Below are positions 21,382-31,779 of a DNA stretch of 64,000 nt, in pieces; position 1 is the first letter of the stretch, and each line of letters starts with the position of its first letter. The translations under genes were made by a program, and so were the position numbers. The notes below the pieces were generated by a model that searched no databases, was not told where the DNA came from, and saw nothing but the letters and a program-made list of their open reading frames with translations. Source of the stretch: Aphanomyces cochlioides (taxonomy: Eukaryota > Oomycota > Saprolegniomycetes > Saprolegniales > Verrucalvaceae); NCBI GenBank assembly GCA_019828595.1, contig JAHQRK010000009.1, positions 1,488,001-1,552,000 on the forward strand. The letters are read 5' to 3'.

Positions 21382-23376
21382 CTCACGTCGTCTTCCTCCC
21401 TGGAATCAAAATGCGTAATGCTCTGCGATGCACGATCGTTCGTTCCATTCGAGCCAGAATCTGCCAGAGGAGTTGGCTCTTCAACCTTTTTCAAAATGGC
21501 CTTTCTGGGAATTTTAGCCAATCAAATCGCAGCTTGAGCCCAGTCTATGCTTCAACAATGGCCACATGGCATCGCAGGACATCTTGCGTCGGGCCGAATT
21601 TTGCCGCCTGTTGTCGTTTGCAGTGGATTTCTCGCAAGTCTGAGGTATGATAGATTCCAAAAGCCTGCACAAACGACAGCTTGTCGCGCTCTCGCCGTTC
21701 AAATTGAAAGAAATGCGCGAGGGAACGAGCTGTTGCGAAGCATCACGTTTGGTCCAATGTATGCAATTTTGCATCTCACTGCGGGAACAACCACAATCTG
21801 AGGCCGCATGGACGTGACACACGCAGCATGCAAAAAAAGGAACAACCCGACGACCGTCCGTTCAACTGCGCCAGAGCTAAAGACTCTAGACACGACACCG
21901 CAGAGCGCACAAGAGTGCATCACGACCCCGTTGAGCTCTGCCGAGTCTATTGATGTCTTTCCAAGCAAGGTCAAAGGCTCCAGTCGAAATTCAAAGTGTA
22001 TATACCAAATACTTGAAATCTATCATTTAATATCTTGTATAAAATAATAAATTGGTGTTCCCAATGGATTGAGTAGAGTGTTGCTTGCAATATTATATAT
22101 TGTAGGAAACGGTAATTATGGTGTTAAGGAGGTACTATAGAAAGTAATATTTATGGTGGACTTGGTGCAGACTGGACGTTTCAATATGGAAATTAAGTGA
22201 GAAGTGAATTTGCATACGATCGCACGCATTTCCGATCCGCAGGGTGAAAGATCCAGAGTTTAAAGCGACACACGACAGCAGGAAGGAGCGTGGCCTTTGT
22301 CGTGTCGTCGGCTCGGGAGACGACTGCGCTAGAGTATGCGCGTTGCATACCGTGGTCTTCCTCACGCAGTTGCGGTCGTGAAGGTTTCACATCGAGAAAT
22401 TCTGTCGTGTCAACACCCTCAAGTCGAATCGTGCAAAAGACGGGAAAAGACGACAGCAAGGAAGGACAGCCTTTGTGCAGGACGGAAGGCGCGGCGAAGA
22501 ATTGCAGGACAAGAAAGTTGATCCGCGACGAGGTCGAGCCAACTCTCATGGCGACGATTCTCAGACAAAGTCACGTTTCGCCTGATATGCAGTGGAACGT
22601 TCATCCTCCATGAACGTTCGCAACGGACGACGCGACGACTGCCACGTTTCCACTCGGAGGGAAAGCAACCCACGGACGAACGGCCCCACTTCGTTGACAG
22701 TTTGTCACGCCTTGTGGAGCTTTCAACGAGAGATGGGACGGCGCAAGAGAGAGAGGATTGTCATCCAGGTTGTGTGACACATGTCGGTCTGATTGTCTGA
22801 ATTTTCCATCTTGTTCAAGTTGCGCTTGCCTGATGGATGCAACCTTCCAGGGAAAGATGTGGATGATGTTACCCGACGGACGACAGGTCAGCATGCTGTG
22901 TAGATCGCGCATATTTTCAAGTCGACGGGGAAGACGTGGAACGACGTTCTCTATCACCTCGATGGAGATAATTCACCGTCCATTCACCCGCTTGTCGCCG
23001 CCGACTCGAAAAGAGAATGCAGGGAGACGCTCCATCATCCATGTTGAGTTGTTCGATGGATCACGAGCAAATGTTTGAGCCAGCACGCGCCGCCTGTCAG
23101 ATCTATGCCAGAGATGAACTCATCATGTGCTGCACGTTCAACGGAGCACGATCCTGTCTCCCCATGCGACTGCTGAATTTCTTCATCGTCCTGCTGGCAC
23201 TCGTGCATCCATGCAAGCTTACGTGCATTCCAGCAGTTCGCATCGCTCTCCATGGTAGTGTTATCTCGAATGTTGAAACACAGCCGACGAACAAAGAGCG
23301 CAGCAAGAGGCGCATGGCTCACTAGTGCTTCACGTGATAGACTTCGGCAGAACTCGCGAGGATGCGCTTGTCATGA
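21382..23376. other. Intergenic region between the ABC copies, no supported gene
   Basis: Frames here are short and overlap on both strands without recognisable domains. The left end must carry the promoter of ABC copy 1. AT-rich DNA lies at 21990-22140. Confidence 0.4.
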
Positions 23377-23826
23377 GAAGAAGAACGCGCCTTCTTTGGA
23401 GTTGACAATCATGAGCGGGACGAAGTTCGTTTCTGGCCTCACGTTGGTTGTCTCTACATACTGCAGCAAAACGACGAAGGGGAAGTTCTGGACTCGACAT
23501 GGACAAGCAAGCACAAGAAGGAGCTTCTTCACGACACTGGATTCTCGATGGATGAAGAACAGTTCTCTGTCATCTGGACAGATCCATCGACCATCCTGCT
23601 GTCATTAACACCAAAATCGTCGGGTAAAGACAGCGCAAAGAGGCCGCCACCGCATCCACACATTGCGCTCGTCCCCTTCACCATCAAACTTCACTTTTAT
23701 CACGCATGGGAAGATGTACGTGGAGCATCTTCATGTTGGGAACAGAGCGGAAATCAGTGGCTCATACACAAAGACTGCCATGTCCTCGTCCTAAGGGGAA
23801 GACCTGCTCTCCACGTCGGTCCTTGA
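23377..23826 (+). CDS. Unrecognised coding-like fragment
   Basis: After a TGA at 23374-23376, frame 1 stays open for about 149 codons to TGA at 23824-23826. The composition looks protein-like: VRFWPHVGCLYILQQ, EVLDSTWTSKHKKELLHDT, MDEEQFSVIWTDP, then a Pro-rich part and LVPFTIKLHFYHAWEDV. A possible donor (GTACGT) follows HAWED at about 23716. No upstream exon or start could be joined, and I do not know the family. It may be an internal exon of a decayed gene. Low certainty. Confidence 0.25.
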   Translation, partial: EEERAFFGVDNHERDEVRFWPHVGCLYILQQNDEGEVLDSTWTSKHKKELLHDTGFSMDEEQFSVIWTDPSTILLSLTPKSSGKDSAKRPPPHPHIALVPFTIKLHFYHAWEDVRGASSCWEQSGNQWLIHKDCHVLVLRGRPALHVGP

Positions 23827-24261
23827 CCACCTTGAGCTGTTTTGATCATGCACTTGGAGTTTCTCGCCATCCACGAATGCATGGAACGTCTGCTTGCGTG
23901 TCGTGGGTGCGCCAAACATCTTAAGCGGCAGATGCCGACGAGACGCACAGCTCGTCATCGTCATTGCTTCAACTCTGGCAGCTGCAACAGGAATTTCTTG
24001 CCAGCCACCAAGTTTTCCATCGCCCCTTGCATGTGACTTCCTCAAGATCCAAGTCGCAAGTCCATCCTTTGAGTCTCGTCAGGGCCGCCGCGATGAACTG
24101 TTTTAACGATGTGGTTGTCGTCTCAAAGACTTGATGACACATAACGATATTCATATTCTTTACGACGTGAACGCAGTGGAGGCGCACGACACGTCGCAAA
24201 CCCGCAGACGGAAAGCGTTCTTCACATAAATATGGACGGAGAGACCTGTCAAGTCTCAACG
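23827..24261. other. Intergenic sequence downstream of ABC copy 2
   Basis: No gene recognised. It should include the 3' end and polyadenylation region of the ABC gene that terminates at 24262 on the minus strand. Confidence 0.4.
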
Positions 24262-27200
24262 TTAGCGCTTCATGTGGTTGACTTTGGCAAGACAGGTGAG
24301 GATGAGTGCTTGAATGACGAGGATGATGACCCAGAGGAGAGCTAAATCTCGCGAGAGGTTGTCGAACGAGAAGGCTTGGTTGAAGAACGACATGACAAAG
24401 TCTTCCTTGGCAACTTTTCCTCTCGTGAGCTCGTCGACAACGAGCGTCCTTTCGCCGTGGAACTGCGCCATGATGATCAATTCGAGCATGTAATGCATGG
24501 GACTGATCCAATACATCCACTGCCAGCCTTTCGAGAGCGTGTTGCCGTCAATGAGAAAGCCCGAGAAGACAAAGAGCAGCGACGCAAAGCCACCCGCCAA
24601 GAGCACTGCCACTTGCTGCGTCGGCATGCCATACACGAGGAGATGGCCCATGTATGACCACAGCGCCATACTCGTCACGAGACTTGCCCAGAACCACAGC
24701 CATGCTTCCGTCACGTGACTGAGACCGCAAAGCCAGTAGAAGACGTTGAAGAAGACGAGCGAGAGCACGATCGCGTACAAGAGCTCGACCAGCGCGAGCG
24801 ACAACGAGTGAGCCAGTGGCGCGTACATTTCCGACAGCTCTTCACGGTAAAAGACGCTGCGAGTGCGAGACACAAACGGGATCGCCGTCGTGAGCATCGC
24901 GATGCAAATGAACGTCGTGCTCATGAAGACGAGCGCCATTTGGCTCACGACGTCCATGTTGGTCTTGATGGGCATGCCTGAAAAGCACGAGCCAAAGATG
25001 AGCGGCACGACGAGCATGAGCACGAAGCGGGAGACGTTGTAGCTTGGACTGCGCCAGTAAATCGTCCATTGCCGCTGGAGCAAGAGGACGAGCTGCTTGA
25101 GGAACGGCGTCTCGAACGTCTTGGCCTTGGACAATCTTGCGCCGTGAGGATGCGCCATCTGAGCGATCCAGCTCTCGTTCTGCTTCCTCAAGCCACTTTG
25201 CAAATACGCCACGGCAAAATCAATGTCGGTGTTGGCGCCGCCAGTGCCAGCTCCAATGCAGTTGAGCATGTACGTCGCTGGGTTTTCATCGGCGGCAATG
25301 GGCGGCAAACTGTCGAACTGGCCAAAGTACGCGAGGAGATGCGCGCTCTGAGGCCCCAAGTCGCCAAAGTAGACCATTTGACCGCCAGATTTGAGCAAGA
25401 GGAGCTTGTCAAAGAGCTCAAACAGGACCGTCGACGGCTGATGGATCGTGCAGATGACCGTCCGTCCCGACTCGGCAATGCGCTTGACGCATTCCATCAC
25501 GATCGTCGCGGCGCGGGAGTCCAAGCCCGTCGTGGGTTCGTCCAAGAACAAAATGCTGGGATTTGACAGCAACTCGACGCCGATCGTCACGCGCTTGCGT
25601 TCGCCTTGCGTGAGCGTCGAGTATTGCGCATGTGCCTTGGCCTTGAGCTCCAAGACGTCCAAGATATCGTCGACAAACATCCAACGTTGCTCTCCTGTCG
25701 TTTCGCTTGGCAGACGGAGCGCCGCGCTGAAGAGAAATGCTTCTCGCACCGTGCTCGTCACTTCGTGCATGTCGGTCTGCTCACAGTAGCCCGAGACACC
25801 GTTGAAAGTCTTGCGGTCCAAGAGGTGGCCGTTCACAAACATGTTGCCGTCAATCACGCCTGCCGTCTTCCGCCCCGCGATGACATCCATGAGCGTCGTC
25901 TTTCCCGCGCCAGTCGAGCCCATCAATGCCGTCAATGTCCCTGGTTGAAAAAAGCCATGGACGCCTTGGAGTAATTGCCGCTTCTCTGTCTTGCTCACGT
26001 CGATGGTGTAGGATAAGTTGGAGAAGCTTAGAGTCACTGGCTCAAATACCAAGCTGTTGAGGCCTGGCATGTTCAACGGCGTCGACTTGACCATGTCGGA
26101 CACGAAGCGGAGCTTGTCGTCAATTGGCGCAAATGGCTGGCGGATGCGGACGTAGGCATACGCGAATGTGGTGAGGCCAAGAAGAACCGCAAAGGCACTT
26201 GCTAGAAACACAATCGCGCCGCCGACATAAGCGTGGTTGGTGGACATGCCATACGCTTGGAGCGCGGTGTCGCCGAGGCGGACCGTAGCCTCTGTTCCAA
26301 CGACGGGAAGAAGCGTGTCGTAGAGAGCGGTGGTGGAGAGAAACTCGTTCTGGGCGATGGCTCTCAATCCCCATGAGAATGGGTTGGTCCAGTAGAGCCA
26401 TATCCATCCATTAGGGATCTTGTCTTGGGGAAGGATGTAGCCCGAGAAGACGACGTGGAGGAAGAACGCAAACAGAGCGAGCACTTTGGCCAAGACAGCG
26501 TCGGGTGAAATGGCAGTGAAGAGCTTGAAGAATTGAGCGTACGTGATGGCACAGAGGTAGAGCACGGCGACGAAGATCAAGTAGGAAGAGGCCGTGTTGT
26601 GGAGACCAACGCCAAAGTAAAGCGGCGTTGAGAACAAAAAGACTTGTGGAATCGTCCAGCCGAGCTCGACCACTGCTTCAGCCAGCGCATAAGTTGAGAT
26701 GTAAAAGAAATGGAAGGCCGACTGCTTGTACAAGACTTGCCGCCGCGCAATGCCGCTTTCAATCGTCGACAACGTCGCTAGGGCTTGGAACAGCAGTGCC
26801 AGGAAGAAGAGACTGACTTTAATGGGAACGTACTTGCGCTCTTCGGACGGATTCGAGTGGCGACCAATGTTGATGAAAACCGTGCCAATGATCGATCCCA
26901 GTACGAGGGCTTGAAGCATTCGCGATCGATTAAAGCGAACGTCGCGGATCGACGCCTTCCATGTCCGTCCGAGGACGACGGCAAGGCTGTCCATGTAGCT
27001 AAGCGCCACTTTGGATGGCCGTAGCTTTGGCAGGTTCCAAATGTGTCTTTCGGGCTCGTTTAGTTCATGCATGAGCGATTGGAAAACAATGCTCTCGCGG
27101 AACCGCGCGGCAAAATCTGCCGGCGTCGTGGGGCGCTTGGTGTGTTTAGCCATCTCCCGATCGCTTTCAAAGCGAGAACCAAGCGGCGTCGTAACTTCTT

Positions 27201-28317
27201 GCAAGAAGTCGGCAATGTCCTTGCGAGGAGGACACTCATACCCGATCGTGCGAAAGTACGCGGGCAGATGCGTCCGAGGACCATTGTACACGACTTGACC
27301 CTTGTCCAAGACCAAAATGTTGTCAAACAAGTCGTACACTTCAGGCGGAGGCTGCAGCATCGTCATCACGACCGTCTTCTCTAGCACATCCACCATCGTC
27401 TTGACGGCCTTGGCAATGTCATACGTCGTCGAGGCGTCCAAACCGTTCGAGAACTCGTCCAAGAGGAGCGTCGTCGCACGACCAGTCATCATTTCACCCA
27501 CAGTCACGCGGCGCTTTTGACCACCACTGACACCACGCGTCATTTCGTCGCCGATGATCGTGTCGGCGCACTCGGTCAGACCAAAGACGGAGATCAAGAT
27601 GTCCACCATGTGCTGTTCGTTGACGGCGAGAGGGTCGTTGGGGTCGATCTTGCCAACGAGACACTTGTGGGAGAACTCGAAGGTTTCCTTGACCGTGAGG
27701 GTTGGGAAGTGGTTGTCGGTCTGTTGAACGTAAGCCGCGAGGGAGCTCAAGTCGACTTGGTTGGGCTTGCAGCCGTTGTATGTGATGGTCCCTTTAAGTC
27801 GTTCTTTGCCTTTGATGTGTAGAATACCAGCTAAATGCTTGAGGAGCGAAGTTTTCCCGCATCCTGGAGGTCCAAGCACGAGTGTCATTGTCCCAGGTTT
27901 GAAGATCGCGTTGATATTCTTGAGAATGTACTTGGTATGCTTGTGGGTTCTTGTAAACGTCGGGAGTTGAAATGTCGATGCGAGTGTTCGAATCTCCGAG
28001 TCGGAGGCTCCAACGACTGCTGTGTAGTCGACATTACGAAGTCGGATCTCACATGTGGGAACTTGTGTCGTCTTGCCAAGTCTCGATCGGATCTGCTTGA
28101 CCAAATTGCGAAATCCAAGCTTTTGGATGTTTTCTTTGGTGAAGACGGTCGAGTAGATCTGGTGCAAACTCTCGTGATTCGTTTGACTTTGGAGGATCAT
28201 CTCTTGCGTAATACCGCTCTTGTAGAAGATGTCTTCCTCAAACTTGCCGCTGGGCGACAGAGCTTCTCGGTAGCTCCAGCGCTGCCCGAGCAGACGAGCG
28301 TCCTTCTCTGCGTGCAT
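24262..28317 (-). CDS. ABCG/PDR-type full-size ABC transporter, copy 2
   Basis: One exon, 1351 residues from ATG 28317 (MHAEKDARLLGQRWSYREAL). The frame is open upstream without an ATG, so this is the first true start. Organisation and motifs match copy 1: NBD1 GPPGCGKT, VSGGQKRR, LLLDEFSNGLDAST; NBD2 GSTGAGKT, LTQGERKR, LFLDEPTTGLDS; two sets of about six membrane helices. N-terminal SPSGKFEEDIFYKSGIT is close to the copy 1 sequence, so the pair is a tandem duplication in the same orientation. Outside the 607-bp identical tract the copies differ throughout, especially in the extracellular loops and the start of TMD1, which suggests different substrates (inference). No expression signals recognised. 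Confidence 0.95.
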   Translation of the reverse strand: MHAEKDARLLGQRWSYREALSPSGKFEEDIFYKSGITQEMILQSQTNHESLHQIYSTVFTKENIQKLGFRNLVKQIRSRLGKTTQVPTCEIRLRNVDYTAVVGASDSEIRTLASTFQLPTFTRTHKHTKYILKNINAIFKPGTMTLVLGPPGCGKTSLLKHLAGILHIKGKERLKGTITYNGCKPNQVDLSSLAAYVQQTDNHFPTLTVKETFEFSHKCLVGKIDPNDPLAVNEQHMVDILISVFGLTECADTIIGDEMTRGVSGGQKRRVTVGEMMTGRATTLLLDEFSNGLDASTTYDIAKAVKTMVDVLEKTVVMTMLQPPPEVYDLFDNILVLDKGQVVYNGPRTHLPAYFRTIGYECPPRKDIADFLQEVTTPLGSRFESDREMAKHTKRPTTPADFAARFRESIVFQSLMHELNEPERHIWNLPKLRPSKVALSYMDSLAVVLGRTWKASIRDVRFNRSRMLQALVLGSIIGTVFINIGRHSNPSEERKYVPIKVSLFFLALLFQALATLSTIESGIARRQVLYKQSAFHFFYISTYALAEAVVELGWTIPQVFLFSTPLYFGVGLHNTASSYLIFVAVLYLCAITYAQFFKLFTAISPDAVLAKVLALFAFFLHVVFSGYILPQDKIPNGWIWLYWTNPFSWGLRAIAQNEFLSTTALYDTLLPVVGTEATVRLGDTALQAYGMSTNHAYVGGAIVFLASAFAVLLGLTTFAYAYVRIRQPFAPIDDKLRFVSDMVKSTPLNMPGLNSLVFEPVTLSFSNLSYTIDVSKTEKRQLLQGVHGFFQPGTLTALMGSTGAGKTTLMDVIAGRKTAGVIDGNMFVNGHLLDRKTFNGVSGYCEQTDMHEVTSTVREAFLFSAALRLPSETTGEQRWMFVDDILDVLELKAKAHAQYSTLTQGERKRVTIGVELLSNPSILFLDEPTTGLDSRAATIVMECVKRIAESGRTVICTIHQPSTVLFELFDKLLLLKSGGQMVYFGDLGPQSAHLLAYFGQFDSLPPIAADENPATYMLNCIGAGTGGANTDIDFAVAYLQSGLRKQNESWIAQMAHPHGARLSKAKTFETPFLKQLVLLLQRQWTIYWRSPSYNVSRFVLMLVVPLIFGSCFSGMPIKTNMDVVSQMALVFMSTTFICIAMLTTAIPFVSRTRSVFYREELSEMYAPLAHSLSLALVELLYAIVLSLVFFNVFYWLCGLSHVTEAWLWFWASLVTSMALWSYMGHLLVYGMPTQQVAVLLAGGFASLLFVFSGFLIDGNTLSKGWQWMYWISPMHYMLELIIMAQFHGERTLVVDELTRGKVAKEDFVMSFFNQAFSFDNLSRDLALLWVIILVIQALILTCLAKVNHMKR
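27182..27788 (-). repeat. 607-bp tract identical to 20231-20837 (NBD1 of ABC copy 2)
   Basis: Partner of the tract in copy 1, at a constant offset of 6951 bp. The base before each tract differs (G at 20230, A at 27181), and after it A at 20838 against T at 27789. A further shared run of about 39 bp occurs just outside the tract (around 20153 and 27103), separated by diverged sequence. Confidence 0.9.
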
Positions 28318-29449
28318 GGCGGATTTCAATTTGGGAAATGCAAGACTGACAAAGTGACGCTTTTGAGTTTCCTTAATGAAGAACTTGGGTCTCAACGGTT
28401 CGCTCTATTTTTGATATAATGTACTTAATTAAGGATATTTCCTAAACATACCAGATCAAACCTGATTTGTTGGCACGAAAAATTGCCACCACTGGGGCGT
28501 CATGTGGACGAGCACAAGCTAAGAAAGACAAAGTGCTGATGTATTAACTTAGCTCGCAAAGTTGACGTGTATAGATCGATGAACTTGAGGCTGCCTTGTG
28601 TGGAGATGCTGAGTTTGGCTAAGGACAGACTATGAGCTGCCAATACCATGGAAGAAGCAACAAGATCGCTTTATACAATGTATTAACTATTAAACGACAA
28701 CTAATACCCTGTTGGGATGGCCGAGTAACTAATCATTTATACAGGTAATTTATTTAAAGAGAGTTTGAACCCGTGCAATGATCATAACTGAGTCGCAAAG
28801 CTCCCATGCTCAGTTGCTTCACTTGGTTTGAAGTCGACCGTGGCGACATTAACAAACGTCTCTGCTCTAGTCACGAAGGCGATATTAAGCCACTGGAATG
28901 CTCCAAGTGATGGTTTGCACATGAAATGCCAACGTCTCTGGTTGAGGCAACTCTTCCCAAGGATGGCGCAAGATTACAGCTCCAAATGGAAGGCTTCTTA
29001 GGCTAGTGTCCCTAGCGAATCTCGCATAACTCGACATTTCGTGGCTTCATTCGCACGCGACGTCTTGAGCAACATATTCATCACAACTCGTCATGTTCTC
29101 GGCGGCCTCTGGCCTCTGCCAAGTAAGATGGTGCTGAGATCTTTTCCCAAACGAGCCAATCAAACACTTGTATTTATGGAATTGAAATAGTAATTTAAGT
29201 TTTGAATCTTTAACTTGAATTTTGTATTCAATATAAATACAAATATTTTAGAAGGTTTTAATTGGCTGATTATAGGCCAATCAGATCTCACTATCAGTGG
29301 AATGGGCGTTTCAGATTAGCATTCCAATCAGTCGATGGCATTTGTGGAAGGTGGACGCGATGTCTTGCTCGCGATCTTCGATGTTGGTCGCATGAGCTTT
29401 GCAATGGACGAGACGCCATTTTGCATTCTACCTCCAAGCAGACAAAGCC
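28318..29449. other. Intergenic region with a tRNA-like remnant
   Basis: No coding gene is supported. At 28712-28726 TTGGGATGGCCGAGT resembles the 5' part and A box of a Leu/Ser tRNA, and AGTTTGAACCC at about 28762 loosely resembles a B box. Neither the D stem nor the acceptor stem can pair, so this is at best a decayed tRNA or tRNA-derived repeat. AT-rich DNA lies at 29170-29250. Confidence 0.35.
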
Positions 29450-30490
29450 ATGGGAAACACCGCTTTACAAACCGTTTGTGTCCGCGATGACAGCATCAAT
29501 ATGTACACCGAAGAAATTGCAGCCATTGAAGATGCCATGACAGACACTACAGCCTCAGACAGAAGCTCCAGCGACGCCATTCACGAACTCCAATGTGATT
29601 TTCACTCTGGACACTTGGATAAGCACCTGCCACATGACGACAGATCACCTCGAAAGCAACGACGACGAACGCTCAAATTCCGCAGCTCCATTGTCTCCCG
29701 ACCACCTTCAACTCCAACGCAGCCACTCGACGCTTACGAAGAAGTTTGCCAGCAATTCAATGTTGTCTTTGAAGCCAATGCCAAGATCAAAAACTTACCA
29801 ACGACGAAGACGCCCCAATCCGAAGATCCAATTGAAGACAACAAGGAGATTGATGAAGAGCCAATTGTGAAGCCAAGTATTGACGCCGACGAGCCAAACG
29901 AAAGCGACGACGAGACCATGTCCACCGCCAGCACGCCTGACGAAAGCTCATATCTAGAAGATGATTTCATGGATGAGACTCCGGAAGATCCATACGCGCT
30001 GTCCAAATGGCCAAGTGACACGTGGAAGATTGATCTCCAGCACAATTCGATCGACGAAGAGGACGAAGTGTGCAGCACAGCCTGCTCGTCTGACTGCGAG
30101 AGTGAAGAAGAACCCGAATCAACCTTTGCATGCACATATCATCGTTCAGCTTCGTCGAGTGGCATCATCTTGCTCGACGATGTTCCGTTTGAATTCACGC
30201 GACGATCCATGTTTATCGTGTCCGATTACATCTGTCCATGCGGCGAATGCCCTTGGTACGACATGATCGAGAAGCAAGTGGCCAACACATGCGGCCTTTC
30301 TACCAAACTCAAACGACAAGTCTGTCGTATTCTCCAAGCCTACTCCACCTACAACGAAGTCACGGGCTACCGCTCTGGTATGATTCGCATTGCCCAAGAC
30401 TGTCTTTTCACATGCCAAGGCAAAGAGAACGATGCCTTTGAAGCCTTCGTGGAATGCGTTGAAAGCCAGTATGCTAATGGATGGCTCTAA
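29450..30490 (+). CDS. Acidic protein with C-terminal TBC-like (Rab-GAP) segment
   Basis: ATG 29450 opens 346 residues with no intron. The middle third is acidic and Ser/Glu-rich. Near the C-terminus (about 285-340) the sequence LKRQVCRILQAYSTYNEVTGYRSGMIRIAQD matches, in spacing, the TBC block in which Rab GTPase-activating proteins have an arginine-Leu-Leu-Ala-Tyr...GYxQGM pattern. Here the Gln of the catalytic QGM is replaced (YRSGM), the upstream catalytic Arg-finger motif is not recognisable, and the domain stops early. So the protein is more likely a degenerate or minimal TBC relative than an active GAP. A Cys-rich patch (YICPCGECPW, about 260) precedes it. Identification by pattern only. 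Confidence 0.55.
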   Translation: MGNTALQTVCVRDDSINMYTEEIAAIEDAMTDTTASDRSSSDAIHELQCDFHSGHLDKHLPHDDRSPRKQRRRTLKFRSSIVSRPPSTPTQPLDAYEEVCQQFNVVFEANAKIKNLPTTKTPQSEDPIEDNKEIDEEPIVKPSIDADEPNESDDETMSTASTPDESSYLEDDFMDETPEDPYALSKWPSDTWKIDLQHNSIDEEDEVCSTACSSDCESEEEPESTFACTYHRSASSSGIILLDDVPFEFTRRSMFIVSDYICPCGECPWYDMIEKQVANTCGLSTKLKRQVCRILQAYSTYNEVTGYRSGMIRIAQDCLFTCQGKENDAFEAFVECVESQYANGWL

Positions 30491-30805
30491 GTGTTAGTGA
30501 CCTATTTAACTGTTTAAGATATGATTTGAAGCGCTCAATGCTGCTGCTTATGATACATGAGATGAGTTTTGTGGATCCTAGCCTGGCGGTCTGTGGAGGA
30601 CCATGCCTGCTGATGGAATGTGCGAGCGCTGGGCAATTTGGGGAAGCGTCCCCTGTCGTACGTGCTACGTGGCTTCGGCGAGGTTGATTTCGAAGGAGCA
30701 TGACACTTAGCAATGGAGATGGAGGAGCTCTAGGTATTGGACGTTCAACGAATGTGTACGTGTATCATCAGTAATTCAATCAAAGAGGACGCGATGATCA
30801 CTAGT
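30491..30805. other. Short intergenic region between convergent genes
   Basis: Separates the 3' ends of the TBC-like gene and the ATP synthase gene. No feature recognised. Confidence 0.5.
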
Positions 30806-31300
30806 CTAAGCAGAAGCCAAGGCCGCAACCAACGCAACATGGGTTTCGTAGGCAATTTGGGCTTCAACCTTTTCAGGCGTACCTTCAGCAGCTTGTTCAA
30901 GAGCAGCCTTGTACTTTTGCACGCCAGCTTCAGCGGCAGCAGCATCAATGTCTTCGATCTTGATCAATTCCACGCACGCAATGTCCGTGGTCGAGTTGGC
31001 GTGGGTGAAGGCAAAGCCACCAGCAGTGAAGAACTTCTTCACGACCTTTTCACGTTCTTCATGGACGGCGATCACACCAGGCTTCAATTGCGAGATGATA
31101 GGAGTGTGGCCAGCCGTGATACCGTACTCACCGACCAAACCAGGGATTTGGACCAAGTCGACTTGCGCGCCCTTGTAGAACGATTCGTGCGGCGTGTTCA
31201 AGTTCAAAGTGACCTTGGTAGCGGCACCAGCGGCGGCTTGGTCAGCAGCGGCACGGATGGCAGTGCTGTGGATGGAGCGGCGGACGACACGAGACAACAT
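30806..31300 (-). CDS. Mitochondrial F1-ATP synthase delta subunit (bacterial epsilon homologue)
   Basis: ATG 31300 gives 164 residues. The start MLSRVVRRSIHSTAI is a typical Arg/Ser-rich mitochondrial targeting peptide. The N-terminal beta-sandwich shows DLVQIPGLVGEYGITAGHTP and the C-terminal helical hairpin is Ala/Glu-rich. This central-stalk subunit couples rotation of the c-ring and gamma to ATP synthesis in the inner mitochondrial membrane. The 5' untranslated region seems to hold a 52-nt intron (31305-31356, GTAAAT...TTGCAG, with a CTAAT branch-like element). Reading through that intron in frame would add an unlikely N-terminus, so ATG 31300 is preferred. Length fits the family. Confidence 0.93.
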   Translation of the reverse strand: MLSRVVRRSIHSTAIRAAADQAAAGAATKVTLNLNTPHESFYKGAQVDLVQIPGLVGEYGITAGHTPIISQLKPGVIAVHEEREKVVKKFFTAGGFAFTHANSTTDIACVELIKIEDIDAAAAEAGVQKYKAALEQAAEGTPEKVEAQIAYETHVALVAALASA

Positions 31301-31779
31301 GTTCCTGCAATTAGTCAATAGCAAGTCGCCCACGCCACACAAACCACAAAATTTACCTCTCAAATTATATATATACTCTCAAAATAAATTAATAAGTACT
31401 CCAATAATTTATATCATCCTCCAATATTTAATATCATGGTAAAGATCTCAAGACTCCACCCACCACTGAAGCTGTCGATAATGATGAACACGCTCTCAAT
31501 CAAAGTGGTAGGCTTAGCTTAAAGAGGTCGAAAAATCTCATTGAAAATCCACCACGAATTCACCATGTAAGTTGACGTTATTCCTGGAGTTTCATCATTA
31601 AATGAAGATTTGATTTTGATAAATAATATTTATCTTATTTAAAGTATATCAATTTTAAATATTATTTTAGAAGATATAGTAAATAATTGAGAGCTTTCCC
31701 CAAGCATTTCAAAACTCAAATTTCTCTCAGCAATACGAGTCCTAATGGTTTACAGCCTCAAGAGGCGAAAGATGGATCG
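31301..31779. other. AT-rich intergenic DNA (ATP synthase promoter side)
   Basis: Holds the 5' untranslated intron of the ATP synthase gene (31305-31356) and AT-rich DNA at 31365-31440 and 31610-31690. No coding gene supported. Confidence 0.5.

Noticed and set aside
28708..28780. tRNA gene on the plus strand
   Set aside because: A-box-like and B-box-like sequences are present at roughly the right distance, but the D stem and acceptor stem do not pair. At best a tRNA-derived remnant.
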